Translations under genes and position numbers: made by a program
Shown: in pieces, positions 23,678 through 32,398 of the stretch
Layout of the letters: every line of letters starts with the position of its first letter
How positions within the stretch are numbered: the first letter of the stretch is position 1
The notes under the pieces: generated by a model
What the model saw: the letters and a program-made list of their open reading frames with translations, nothing else
Told to the model about the DNA's origin: nothing
Databases searched by the model: none
Assembly: GCF_900114215.1 (NCBI RefSeq)
Contig: NZ_FOSG01000007.1
Location: forward strand, 1-64,000
Source of the DNA: Streptomyces mangrovi
GTDB taxonomy: Bacteria; Actinomycetota; Actinomycetes; Streptomycetales; Streptomycetaceae
Reading direction: 5' to 3'
DNA: 64,000 bases

Positions 23678-24685
23678 CTAGAACGTACGGTCCGGCGTGC
23701 GGCGCACGACGGCCAGCAGCAGCACGGCGCCCAGGCAGGCGGTGAGCGCCCCGACCGGCAGCGTGAGCCGTCCGGACTCCAGCACCGCCGCCAGCAGTCG
23801 CGAGGAGAGCTGCGCCGCCGCGTCCGCCCCGCACACCACGACCGCGCCCACCGCGGCGGCGCCGGGAAGGCTCACCCGCAGGTCCGCGCCGAAGAGGGCC
23901 ACGGCCAGGTGCGGGACGAGCAGCCCCACGAAGCCCAGCGCCCCGACGGCGGCCACCGCGCCCGCGGTCAGCGCCACCGCGCACAGCAGGGCCAGGGTCC
24001 GGGCCCGCCGGGCGGACAGGCCCGCGGCCAGGGCGATGTCGTCCCCGCAGCGCAGCAGGGTCAGCGGGCCGGCCAGCAGCCAGGCCGCGCTCCCCCACAG
24101 CAGCGCCCACGGCCACAGCAGGTGCCAGTGCTGCCACACCCGGCCCTCCGTGGTGCCCACCAGCCACTGCACGACGCTGCCGAGCTCGCCCGGCTCCACG
24201 AGGAGCACCATGGCGGTGAGCCCGCCGAGCACCGCCGACACCAGCACCCCGTGGACGGCGGTCTGCGCGGGGTCGCCGCGGCCGCGGCCGGCCAGCAGCC
24301 ACAGCAGCGCCGCTCCGCCGCACCCGCCCGCGCACGCGGCGAGGACGACCGCCAGTGGGGAGTCCCACCCGGCCAGCCCCAGGGCCGTCGCGGTGACGGC
24401 CCCGAGCACGGCTCCGGGCGTCACGCCCGTCACCTCGGGCCCGGCCAGGGGGTTGCGCAGCGCGGACTGCAGCACCAGCCCCGCCACGGCGAGGCCGGCG
24501 CCCGCGCCGAGGGCCACCAGCGTTCTGGGCAGGCGCAGTCGCATCAGGATGTGGCGTTCGGTCGCGTCACCACCGCCGGCCAGGACTTCCCAGACCGTGC
24601 CCGGGGACATGCCCCGCCCCGCCACCAGTTCCACCGCGGCGCACACCGCGGCCAGTGCCGCCAGCACCGCGAAACGCCGGCTCAC
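23678..24685 (-). CDS. FecCD-family ABC permease 2
   Basis: A 335-residue polytopic membrane protein of the FecCD/BtuC family. It has RLRLPRTLVALGAGAGLAVAG near the N terminus, the conserved LQSALRNPLAGPEVTGV, and GFVGLLVPHLAVALFG before the last helices. The GTG at 24685 overlaps the stop of the first permease gene (GTGA). It pairs with that permease to form the membrane channel. Confidence 0.92.
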   Translation of the reverse strand: MSRRFAVLAALAAVCAAVELVAGRGMSPGTVWEVLAGGGDATERHILMRLRLPRTLVALGAGAGLAVAGLVLQSALRNPLAGPEVTGVTPGAVLGAVTATALGLAGWDSPLAVVLAACAGGCGGAALLWLLAGRGRGDPAQTAVHGVLVSAVLGGLTAMVLLVEPGELGSVVQWLVGTTEGRVWQHWHLLWPWALLWGSAAWLLAGPLTLLRCGDDIALAAGLSARRARTLALLCAVALTAGAVAAVGALGFVGLLVPHLAVALFGADLRVSLPGAAAVGAVVVCGADAAAQLSSRLLAAVLESGRLTLPVGALTACLGAVLLLAVVRRTPDRTF

Positions 24686-25824
24686 CGCACCCCCTCCGTT
24701 CCGGTCCCGCCACGCCGGGAACGGCCGCCTCGGCCGCGGCCGGCCGACCGCGTCAGGAGGACCCCGGCCGGCACGCCCAGCAGCGCCGTCCAGGCGCCGA
24801 CCGGCGTCTCCACGGGCGCCAGCGCCAGCCGGGCCGGGACGTCGGCGACGGTGACGACGACGGCGCCCCACGCGGCGGACCAGGGCAGCCAGCGCACCGC
24901 CCCGGCCGCGGGGGCGAACCGCCGGGCCAGGTGCGGGGCGAGGAAACCCACCCATGCCACGGGCCCGCACACGGCCGTCACGGGGGCGATCAGCACCACC
25001 GCGACGGCCAGCGCGGCCAGCCGTGCCCGCTGGGCGCGCACGCCCAGCGCCTCGGCGTCCTCGTCGCCCAGCCGCATCACCGAGAGCACCGGCGCGCACA
25101 GCACGAGAGCGGGCGCGACGACGAGCAGCCAGGGCCACAGGCCCGCGACGTCGTCCCAGGTGCGGGCGGACAGGGAGCCGAGCAGATAGCGGTAGATGAG
25201 CTGGAGGTCGAGCTGGTCGGCCATGACCATCAGGACCAGCAGCGCGGCCTGCAGCGCGGCGGCGACCGCCGCACCGGTCAGCAGCACGGCGGACGGGCTG
25301 CGGCCCAGCCCGGCGGCGAACAGCGTGAGCCCGCCGCCGAGCGCGGCGCCGCCGATGGCCAGCAGGGGCTGGACGGCCGCCGGCAGGGACACCGCCAGCA
25401 CCAGGGGCGCGGCCACCCCCAGCGCGGCCCCGGAGGAGACGCCCAGCATCTCCGGTACCGCCAGGGGGTTGCGCAGCGCCTCCTGGAGCACGAGCCCCGC
25501 CGCCCCCAGGCAGGCGCCGGCGACGAGCGCCAGTACCAGGCGGGGCACACGCAGTTCGGTGACGACGATCCCGGCGAGTGTGGCGTCTCCCTCCAGTACC
25601 GTGCCGGCGAGCCGGTGCGGCGGGACGTGGGGGGTGCCGAGGCTCAGCGCGCAGACCGAGGAGACGGCCAGCAGCACGGCCACCAGGAGCGGCTGCCGCC
25701 ACCGTGCCCGGCGCGGGGAGCGCCGGGCACGCGCCGCCGCGTCCTCCGCGCCGGTGCCCTGCGCCCCGGTTCCCGCTGCCGCGTTCTCCTTCGCCCCGGT
25801 GGGCGCGGGGACGGGCGCCCTCAC
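24682..25824 (-). CDS. FecCD-family ABC permease 1
   Basis: A 380-residue permease of the same family with LRVPRLVLALVAGACLGAAG, LQEALRNPLAVPEMLGV and WVGFLAPHLARRF. An extra charged N-terminal segment of about 45 residues precedes the first helix. GTG 25824 overlaps the lipoprotein stop (GTGA). The C-terminal tail is Arg/Gly-rich and cytoplasmic. Confidence 0.92.
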   Translation of the reverse strand: MRAPVPAPTGAKENAAAGTGAQGTGAEDAAARARRSPRRARWRQPLLVAVLLAVSSVCALSLGTPHVPPHRLAGTVLEGDATLAGIVVTELRVPRLVLALVAGACLGAAGLVLQEALRNPLAVPEMLGVSSGAALGVAAPLVLAVSLPAAVQPLLAIGGAALGGGLTLFAAGLGRSPSAVLLTGAAVAAALQAALLVLMVMADQLDLQLIYRYLLGSLSARTWDDVAGLWPWLLVVAPALVLCAPVLSVMRLGDEDAEALGVRAQRARLAALAVAVVLIAPVTAVCGPVAWVGFLAPHLARRFAPAAGAVRWLPWSAAWGAVVVTVADVPARLALAPVETPVGAWTALLGVPAGVLLTRSAGRGRGGRSRRGGTGTEGVR

Positions 25825-26798
25825 CGCAGCGCGGCCGTGGCCTCGTCGAGGACGATGCCCAGCGAGCGGGTGCCCCGGCCCTTGGCCCACACCTCCGAGT
25901 CCACCTCGTGGACGTCACCGTCGCGCACCGCCGGGATCTTGCCCCACAGAGGGTTGTCCGCCAGCTTCTCCGAGAGCTTGCCGTCCGCGTCGCCGAAGCT
26001 CATCGTCTCGACGAAGAGCACGTCGACACCCTCGGCGAGGATCTCCTCGAGGCTGTAACTTCCCTCCACGCCACGGGACTTCCAGGGGTAGTCGGCGATC
26101 TTGGGGAAGAGGCTGGCGGCCACGTCGGTCTCCGGGGCGGCCACGCCGAAGTTCTCGTCGCTCCCGTAGATGACGAGCGCGGTCCTGCCGCTCGGGTTCT
26201 TCTCGGCCTCGGCGAGCTTGGTCCGGAAGGCCTTCTCCGCTTCCTCCCCCTCGCCGGTGCGGCCGGTGAGGGCGGCGACGTCGCGCAGATAGCCGACGCT
26301 GTCCTCCCAGGTCTCGGGCTGCATGGCCCAGAACGTGGTGGCGCCCTTCAGGGCGGGGGCGAGTTTGCCGTGGGTGTCCCCCAGCCCGATCACGAGGTCG
26401 GGCTTGTGGGAGAGGATCGCCTCGACCTCCGGGGCTATGAACCCTCCGGGGATGACGTCGACCTCCTTCGCCTTCTCCTCCCCCAGGAAGCCGGGGTGGG
26501 CCAGCAGCGCGCTGTTGGTGGCCGCCGGGACGATGCCCAGTTCGGTCAGGATGTCGTCGCAGAGGGCGAACAGGCAGACGATCCGCTCCGGTTCACCGTC
26601 CAGGGAGATCCGGGTGCCGTTGGTGTCGGTCAACTTGCTTGCGGCCTTGATGGGTTCGACGGTGACCTCCGTCCTCGCCCCGGATTCGGCCTCGCCGTCC
26701 GCGGGCTCGCCGGACGGTGAGCCGCAGCCGGCCAGAACAAAGCCCAGTACCGCTGCGGCGAGCCGGCCACGGACGGATCTCGACGGTGAACGCAGCAT
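25821..26798 (-). CDS. substrate-binding lipoprotein of FecB/FepB type
   Basis: A 325-residue extracellular lipoprotein. The signal peptide ends in the lipobox LAGC at about residue 25. A helical-backbone binding fold follows (PERIVCLFALCDDILTELGIVP, then KPDLVIGLGDTHGKL, then the C-terminal VHEVDSEVWAKGRGT). Start at 26798 is chosen for the lipoprotein signal and the GAGGGCG site. It is the first gene of the leftward operon and has a Zur-like box about 50 bases upstream, so its ligand is more likely a zinc complex than a ferric siderophore. Confidence 0.9.
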   Translation of the reverse strand: MLRSPSRSVRGRLAAAVLGFVLAGCGSPSGEPADGEAESGARTEVTVEPIKAASKLTDTNGTRISLDGEPERIVCLFALCDDILTELGIVPAATNSALLAHPGFLGEEKAKEVDVIPGGFIAPEVEAILSHKPDLVIGLGDTHGKLAPALKGATTFWAMQPETWEDSVGYLRDVAALTGRTGEGEEAEKAFRTKLAEAEKNPSGRTALVIYGSDENFGVAAPETDVAASLFPKIADYPWKSRGVEGSYSLEEILAEGVDVLFVETMSFGDADGKLSEKLADNPLWGKIPAVRDGDVHEVDSEVWAKGRGTRSLGIVLDEATAALR

Positions 26799-26847
26799 TG
26801 ACGCCCTCGTTTCTTCTCGGGGAGAGCCGGAACACGCCGAAGATACA

Positions 26848-26862
26848 TGATAATCGTTTTCA
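26848..26862. promoter_or_regulatory. Zur-like box between importer and beta-propeller genes
   Basis: The sequence TGATAATCGTTTTCA differs at two positions from TGANAATGATTTTCA. It lies between the divergent lipoprotein gene (start 26798) and the beta-propeller gene (start 26888), so it could control both. Confidence 0.7.
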
Positions 26863-26887
26863 CTACACCGGCTCACTGGAGGACCCC

Positions 26888-28096
26888 ATGCCCGCCACCG
26901 ACCCCACACTGCTCGTCTCCGACCACGTGGACGGCTCCCTGTACGCGCTGACCGTGCCGGACGGCACCGTCACGCACCGCCTGACCGGCCGGCACATCTC
27001 GGAGCACGCAGGCTTCCTGGCACTGCCGGGAGGCCGGGTGGCCTGCGTCGACGACCGCCGGGGGGAGTTGCTGGTGCTCGACCCCTTCGGCGGCGATCTC
27101 GTGGAACTCACGGTCCCGGTCGCCGTGCCGGCCGAGCACCTCGCCTGCGACCCGTCCGGCCGCCGACTGGCCGTCACCACCGGCCTGGGGAGGAACACCG
27201 AGCCGTGGTCGGACCTGCTGACGGTCGTCGACCTGGCCACCGGAGAGGCCTCCCGGGTGCGCACCCGGGCCGGTGAACCGGGGGTGACGGTGCCGGACGA
27301 CGGCGATCCGCTGGTCGTACTGCGGCACCGGGAGCCGGGTGCGCTCGCCGTCCACCGGTTCGCCGACCTTCTCGCGGCGCCGCCCGGCTGCCCGCCGGCC
27401 ACGCCCCGCACGCTCCTGCCGCTGCCGGACGACGGACACGGGGACGCGTACGCGCCCGGCCCGGGACGGGTGTTCGCGGCCACGGGCGAGGGGGTGCACC
27501 GGGCCCGGAGGACGGGTGGCGGACTCACGGCCGAGCCGGTGATTCCGTGGGGGGCGCCCGCCCGGGGCTGGTACCTGCGCCTCGACACCCGCCGACAGGC
27601 GCTGTGGAGCACGCTGCGCGGCGGCGCACCGGACCCGTCGGGGTGGCCGGAGTGGACCAACCAGGCGTGGCGCCACGATCTGGAGACGGGCCGCACCCGT
27701 CTCACCGATCTCGGCCCCGGCCTGGTCTTCCGCCTGGCCCTCTCCCGGCACCACGCGGCCTTCGCCCGCGTCCACCCCGACGGCGACGAGCTGGTCCTGC
27801 TGGACGCGGACGGCCCGGACGGCACCGTCCGCCGCCTCCCCCTGGCCGCCATGGACGGCGCCCCGCGCCGCGGCGGCACCCCCTGGGAGGGGGTCCAGCG
27901 CAGGGCGGTGGCCGCCTCGCCGGGCTCCGACTGGGTCGCCGTCAGCCGCGGCGGCCACGGCGAGGTGCACATCGTCGACGCGGAGACGGGCCGTGAGGCG
28001 GCCCGCCCGCGGCTGGACACACCGCTGCACCACGGCGGTCACATGGTGCTGCGCGCGCGGGGCGACGGTGCCGAGGGCGACCCCGTGGGCCGCTGA
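26888..28096 (+). CDS. cytoplasmic beta-propeller protein of unknown function
   Basis: A 402-residue protein with repeated strand patterns of a YncE/NHL-type propeller (DGSLYALTVPDGTVTHRL, GRRLAVTTGLG, DELVLLDADGPDGTVRRL, GEVHIVDAETGREA). There is no signal peptide or membrane helix. It starts at ATG 26888 behind GGAGGACC. It is divergent from the importer operon across a Zur-like box, which suggests a role in zinc limitation, perhaps handling or hydrolysing the imported complex. No catalytic motif is recognisable. Confidence 0.6.
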   Translation: MPATDPTLLVSDHVDGSLYALTVPDGTVTHRLTGRHISEHAGFLALPGGRVACVDDRRGELLVLDPFGGDLVELTVPVAVPAEHLACDPSGRRLAVTTGLGRNTEPWSDLLTVVDLATGEASRVRTRAGEPGVTVPDDGDPLVVLRHREPGALAVHRFADLLAAPPGCPPATPRTLLPLPDDGHGDAYAPGPGRVFAATGEGVHRARRTGGGLTAEPVIPWGAPARGWYLRLDTRRQALWSTLRGGAPDPSGWPEWTNQAWRHDLETGRTRLTDLGPGLVFRLALSRHHAAFARVHPDGDELVLLDADGPDGTVRRLPLAAMDGAPRRGGTPWEGVQRRAVAASPGSDWVAVSRGGHGEVHIVDAETGREAARPRLDTPLHHGGHMVLRARGDGAEGDPVGR

Positions 28097-28184
28097 CCCC
28101 GGGGGAGGGGGCGGGACCGCCGTCTCCGCTCCCGTCGCGGCCCGGCCGCCCGGCCGCCCGGCCGCCCGGGGCCCGCTCCCCCGC

Positions 28185-30311
28185 TCAGTCCTCGCCGAAC
28201 ACCGTCCGCAGCAGGAGCAGGGCGATGTCGTCGGTGCGCTGCCGGGTGGGGCGGACCCCCTGGATGACGGCGTCGACGAGGCGCTCCAGATCCCCGTCGG
28301 GGGCGTCGGCCAGATGGCGGGCGAGACCGGCGGTGGCCTCGTCGGGGTCGCCGCCCGGGGTCTCGACGAGACCGTCGGTGTAGAGGGCGAGGACCGCGCC
28401 GGCCGGCAGGGATGTGTCGAAGACCTGGTAGTCGGTGTCCGGTTCGACGCCCAGCAGCAGGCCGGGCGGGACGTCCAGGGGACGGGTGCGGCCGTCGGGC
28501 AGGCGCAGGAGCGGGGAGGGGTGACCGGCGCTGGCCATGCTCGCGCACCGCCGCGCCAGATCGAGGTGGACGTAGAGGCAGCTGGTGAACAGCCCGGGGT
28601 CGAGATCGGTCAGGAGCCGGTTGGTGCGCGCGAGCACCTGGTCCGGGGGGACTCCGGCGGTGGCGTGGGCGTGGATGGCGGTACGGACCTGGCCCATCAG
28701 GGCGGCGGCTGCGACGTTGTGTCCCTGGACATCGCCGATGACGGCGGCCGCGGTGCTGTCGCTGAGGCGGATGAGGTCGTAGAAGTCGCCGCCGATCTCC
28801 ATGCCCCGGGTGGCCGGCAGGTAGCGGGCGGCCACCCGCAGCCCGGGGACGGCGGGCAGGGTGTGGGGCAGCAGCGCCTGCTGGAGACCGTGGGCGATCT
28901 GGTGCTTGGTGTCGTACAGTCGCGCCCGGTCCAGCGCCTGGGCGATGAGCCCGGCCAGGGAGGTGAGCACCGCGCGTTCCTCGGCGGTGAACGCGTGGGG
29001 CCGGCCGTAGGACAGGGTGCAGCAGCCCACGGGCCGCCCCGAGATGCTCAGCGGCAGATACGCCCACGCCTGCTTCCCCGTCGTCCGCGGCAGGCCGGGG
29101 TACTCGCGCTCCATCTCCTCCGGGGAGGAGTAGAACAGCGGCGCACCCTCGGCGAGTACCCGTCCGGCCGGGGTGAGGGCGGTGTCCAGCGACACGCCCT
29201 CGAGCCGCTCGATGGCCGCCGTGGCGTAGCCGCGGTGGCCGATGATGCGCAGCCGGCCGCTCTCCAGGACGGACAGGACCACCCCCTCGGCATCGAAGGC
29301 GGGCATGATCTGGTCGGCGATGAGGTCGACCACGTCCCGCACCCCCACGGTCTCGGTCAGGGCCGCGGCCAGGTGCATCAGCTGGTAGAGCTGTCCGGCT
29401 CTCGCCGGAGCGGCCCTCCCGGCCCGCTCGCCGTGGACCGGTGCGGGGTGGGAGCCGGTGCCCGCGGGTTCGATGCGTACGCTGATGCCGCTGGCGTCCG
29501 GGTAGAGCCGGAAGTCGAGCCACCGGCCGGGCGGGCGGCGGGCGGCGAAGGAGACGGGTTCGCGGCTGACGACAGCGGCACGGTAGCGGTCCTCGTAGAC
29601 CGGGTCGTCCAGCCAGGGCAGCGTGTGCCACGGGCGGGTGCCCAGCAGCTCGGCGGCGCTGCGGCCCAGCAGTTCGGCGCCGCCGGAGCTGACGAAGGTC
29701 ATGCGGCCCTCCAGATCCAGCGCGCAGCTGCCGCCGGGCAGGCGCTCGGCGAAGTCCTCGGCGGCCAGCGCCGACTGCGACCTGCCGGTGCGCACCGTGC
29801 GGGCGCTCAGCAGCCGGGGCCGGGCCGGGGCCTGGACCGGTCGGCCCGCGTCCTCCTCCTCTTCCAGCAGCCGTGCCAGCCTCCGGCAGCCGAAGACGAT
29901 GTTGTCGCGCCGCCGCCCGGAGATCCTCGGTGAGTGGGTGCCGGGCCACAGCAGCAGCAGCGCTCCCCAGGAGCGGTCCGCGGCGACGGGGGCGGCGGCC
30001 AGGGCGAAGTGGTAGGGCGCCGTCAGCGCCGCGCGCGGATAGATCCGGGCCATGTCCTCCTGGCCGCCCACCCACACCAGGCGGTCCTCGCGCACCGCGT
30101 CGGCCGCCGGGACCGGTGCGGCCAGCCCGACGCTCTTCCACGGTTCGACGAAGCCGGGCGGCGCCCCGCACATCATCGCCAGGCGCAGCACGTCGCCGTC
30201 CGGGGTCAGCAGGTACAGGCCGCCGGCGGACGCGCCGGTGCCGCGCACCACTTCCAGGAACTCCGTCTCCAGCCGGTCCTGCGCGGCCGTCGTGTCATCG
30301 GCCCCGGCCAC
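28185..30311 (-). CDS. PP2C/SpoIIE phosphatase with GAF-PAS-GAF sensors
   Basis: About 708 residues from the preferred GTG at 30311, which has GGAGGGG eight bases upstream. An in-frame ATG at 30449 would add 46 low-complexity residues but lacks a ribosome site. Order: GAF-like domain, PAS domain (RMTFVSSGGAELLGRSAAELLG), second GAF domain (DVVDLIADQIMPAFDAEGVVL), then SpoIIE phosphatase. The phosphatase metal ligands are visible in GGDFYDL, GDVQGH, YTDGLVE and TDDIALLLL. Such proteins dephosphorylate anti-anti-sigma factors and activate alternative sigma factors in response to signals. Its partner is not identified here. Confidence 0.9.
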   Translation of the reverse strand: MAGADDTTAAQDRLETEFLEVVRGTGASAGGLYLLTPDGDVLRLAMMCGAPPGFVEPWKSVGLAAPVPAADAVREDRLVWVGGQEDMARIYPRAALTAPYHFALAAAPVAADRSWGALLLLWPGTHSPRISGRRRDNIVFGCRRLARLLEEEEDAGRPVQAPARPRLLSARTVRTGRSQSALAAEDFAERLPGGSCALDLEGRMTFVSSGGAELLGRSAAELLGTRPWHTLPWLDDPVYEDRYRAAVVSREPVSFAARRPPGRWLDFRLYPDASGISVRIEPAGTGSHPAPVHGERAGRAAPARAGQLYQLMHLAAALTETVGVRDVVDLIADQIMPAFDAEGVVLSVLESGRLRIIGHRGYATAAIERLEGVSLDTALTPAGRVLAEGAPLFYSSPEEMEREYPGLPRTTGKQAWAYLPLSISGRPVGCCTLSYGRPHAFTAEERAVLTSLAGLIAQALDRARLYDTKHQIAHGLQQALLPHTLPAVPGLRVAARYLPATRGMEIGGDFYDLIRLSDSTAAAVIGDVQGHNVAAAALMGQVRTAIHAHATAGVPPDQVLARTNRLLTDLDPGLFTSCLYVHLDLARRCASMASAGHPSPLLRLPDGRTRPLDVPPGLLLGVEPDTDYQVFDTSLPAGAVLALYTDGLVETPGGDPDEATAGLARHLADAPDGDLERLVDAVIQGVRPTRQRTDDIALLLLRTVFGED

Positions 30312-30548
30312 CGTGCGCTCCCCTCCGGCCCCGCTCGGGGGCCAGGCCGCCGGGCGGGGTCCCGGCCGCTCCGCCCGCGGCGCCGCACGGTGTGCGGCAA
30401 CGGTGCGCCGCCCCCGTCCGTCCCGGTGGCGGCGCACCGCGACAGGCATGCCAGAGATGTTCCATACAAGAAGATTATGGCGCTTTCGGATCAGTGGCGC
30501 GCTGTCGCCCCATCCGAGGGGCCCGGGCGTACCGCGTACCGCGTGCGG

Positions 30549-31817
30549 TCAGGCGGTCTCGTCGACGGCGCGGGCCAGGGTGCGCAGGCCCTCCTCCAGC
30601 TCGTCCGGGGCCGCGGTGAGCGGCGGGAGCAGCTTGACGACCTCGTTCCCGGGGCCGGAGGTCTCCACCAGCAGCCCCAGCTCGAAGGCGCGGGCGCACA
30701 CCCGGGCGGCGCGCCCGGCGTCGGCGAAGGTCAGCCCCCAGGCCAGGCCGCGGCCCCGGTATCCGGCCCCGCTCCGGCGGTGCTCGCGGGCGATCTCGTC
30801 CAGTGCGGCCTCGACCTGCTCGCCGCGGGCGAGCGTCTGCTTCTCCGTTCCGCTGTCGGCCCAGTAGGCGTCCAGAGCCGCGGTGGCGGTGACGAAGGCG
30901 GGGTTGTTGCCGCGGAAGGTGCCGTTGTGCTCGCCGGGCTCCCACACGTCCAGCCCGGGCCGGAACAGGGTCAGCGCCATCGGCAGGCCGTAGCCGCTGA
31001 TGGACTTGGACAGCGTGATGACGTCGGGGACGATGCCCGCCTCCTCGAAGGAGAAGAAGCCGCCGGTGCGGCCGCAGCCCATCTGGATGTCGTCGACGAT
31101 CAGCAGCATGTCCCAGCGGCGGCACAGACCGGCCAGGGCGCGCAGCCACTCGGCCCGGGCGACGTTGACGCCGCCCTCGCCCTGGACCGTCTCGACGATC
31201 ACGGCGGCCGGCCGGCTCAGGCCCGAGCCGCGGTCCTCCAGCAGCCGCTCGAACCACAGGAAGTCCTCGACCCTGCCGTCCAGGTAGTTGTCGAACGGCA
31301 TGGGCACGCCGTGGACCAGGGGGACGCCGGCGCCGGCGCGCTTGAAGGCGTTGCCGGTCACCGCCAGCGCTCCGAGCGACATGCCGTGGAAGGCGTTGGT
31401 GAAGGACACCACCGTCTCGCGCCGCTTGACCTTGCGGGCCAGCTTCAGGGCCGCCTCGACGGCGTTGGTGCCGGTCGGGCCGGGGAACATCACCTTGTGG
31501 TCCAGGCCGCGCGGCCGCAGGACCAGGTCACGGAAGGTCTCCAGGAAGGCGCGCTTGGCCGTGGTGGACATGTCCAGGCCGTGGGTGACGCCGTCGCGTT
31601 CCAGGTAGTCCAGCAGGGCGCGTTTGAGGACCGGAGGGTTGTGGCCGTAGTTGAGGGCGCCCGCCCCGGCGAAGAAGTCCAGGTACACATGGCCGTCCTC
31701 GTCCTGGAGACGGCAGCCGTGCGCGTACTCGAAGACCCTCGGCCAGCCCCGGCAGTAGCTGCGCACCTGGGACTCCAGGGTGTCGAAGACGGAGGTCTCG
31801 GCTTCGGTGATGGTCAT
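30549..31817 (-). CDS. ectB: diaminobutyrate--2-oxoglutarate transaminase (EctB)
   Basis: A 422-residue class III PLP aminotransferase closely matching EctB: YLDFFAGAGALNYGHNPP, FPGPTGTNAVEAALKLARK, IVDDIQMGCGRTG and the PLP lysine in ITLSKSISG. It converts aspartate semialdehyde to L-2,4-diaminobutyrate, the first ectoine step. It follows ectA after about 70 bases, with GAGGAGC before the ATG. Downstream there is no ectC or ectD, only the SpoIIE gene. Confidence 0.95.
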   Translation of the reverse strand: MTITEAETSVFDTLESQVRSYCRGWPRVFEYAHGCRLQDEDGHVYLDFFAGAGALNYGHNPPVLKRALLDYLERDGVTHGLDMSTTAKRAFLETFRDLVLRPRGLDHKVMFPGPTGTNAVEAALKLARKVKRRETVVSFTNAFHGMSLGALAVTGNAFKRAGAGVPLVHGVPMPFDNYLDGRVEDFLWFERLLEDRGSGLSRPAAVIVETVQGEGGVNVARAEWLRALAGLCRRWDMLLIVDDIQMGCGRTGGFFSFEEAGIVPDVITLSKSISGYGLPMALTLFRPGLDVWEPGEHNGTFRGNNPAFVTATAALDAYWADSGTEKQTLARGEQVEAALDEIAREHRRSGAGYRGRGLAWGLTFADAGRAARVCARAFELGLLVETSGPGNEVVKLLPPLTAAPDELEEGLRTLARAVDETA

Positions 31818-31888
31818 GATGGTGTGCTCCTCGGTGGATGTGGTGCCGGGCGGCGTGCCGTCCGCACGCGGGCGGGCCGGGTGGCGGG

Positions 31889-32398
31889 TCAGGGCCGGGC
31901 GGCACGGGGCAGCGGCCCGATGCGGTACAGCACCTCGGGGCCGTGACCGTCCGGGAAGAGTTCCGGGCCGAACAGCGCCTCGCGCTCCAGCGCCGCGCCG
32001 TGCCGCCGGGCGAAGAGCGCGAACAGCCGGTCGGAGGCGGTGTTCCCCGGCGCGACGGTGGCCTCCAGGCGCCGGATCCCGCGCGGGGCCGACCGGGCGG
32101 CCAGGTGGTCCAGCATGGCGCCGGCCAGGCCGCGCCCGCGGTGCTCCTCGTCCACCGCGACCTGCCAGACGACCAGCGTGCCGGGCCGGTCCGGACGCAG
32201 GTAGCCGGTGACGAAGCCGACGGGCGCGCCGCACTCGCCGCGCGCCACCGCGGAGGTCCGGGCGAAGTCCCGGAACCACAGCAGGTAGCTGTAGGAGGAG
32301 TTGAGATCGAGCACGCGGGAGTCGCGGGCGATGCGCCACACGGCGGCACCGTCCTCGACACCGGGCGTCTCGATCAGGGGTTCCGTCTGCGTCGCCAT
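31889..32398 (-). CDS. ectA: L-2,4-diaminobutyrate N-gamma-acetyltransferase (EctA)
   Basis: A 169-residue GNAT acetyltransferase. It has the EctA features LDLNSSYSYLLWFRDF, WQVAVDEEHRGRGLAGAMLD (acetyl-CoA loop) and EALFGPELFPDGH. It acetylates diaminobutyrate with acetyl-CoA. GGAGGTG precedes the ATG at 32398. In most ectoine producers ectC follows ectB. Here the pair stands alone, so the locus product would be N-gamma-acetyldiaminobutyrate unless ectC lies elsewhere. Confidence 0.93.
   Translation of the reverse strand: MATQTEPLIETPGVEDGAAVWRIARDSRVLDLNSSYSYLLWFRDFARTSAVARGECGAPVGFVTGYLRPDRPGTLVVWQVAVDEEHRGRGLAGAMLDHLAARSAPRGIRRLEATVAPGNTASDRLFALFARRHGAALEREALFGPELFPDGHGPEVLYRIGPLPRAARP

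Noticed and set aside
26848..26862. Possible IdeR/DmdR iron box before the FecB-type operon
   Set aside because: The sequence lacks the TTAGGTTAGGCTAACCTAA pattern and fits the Zur consensus much better, so iron control was not called.
28185..30449. ATG at 30449 as start of the SpoIIE phosphatase
   Set aside because: No ribosome site precedes it and the added 46 residues are low-complexity. GTG 30311 has GGAGGGG at good spacing.
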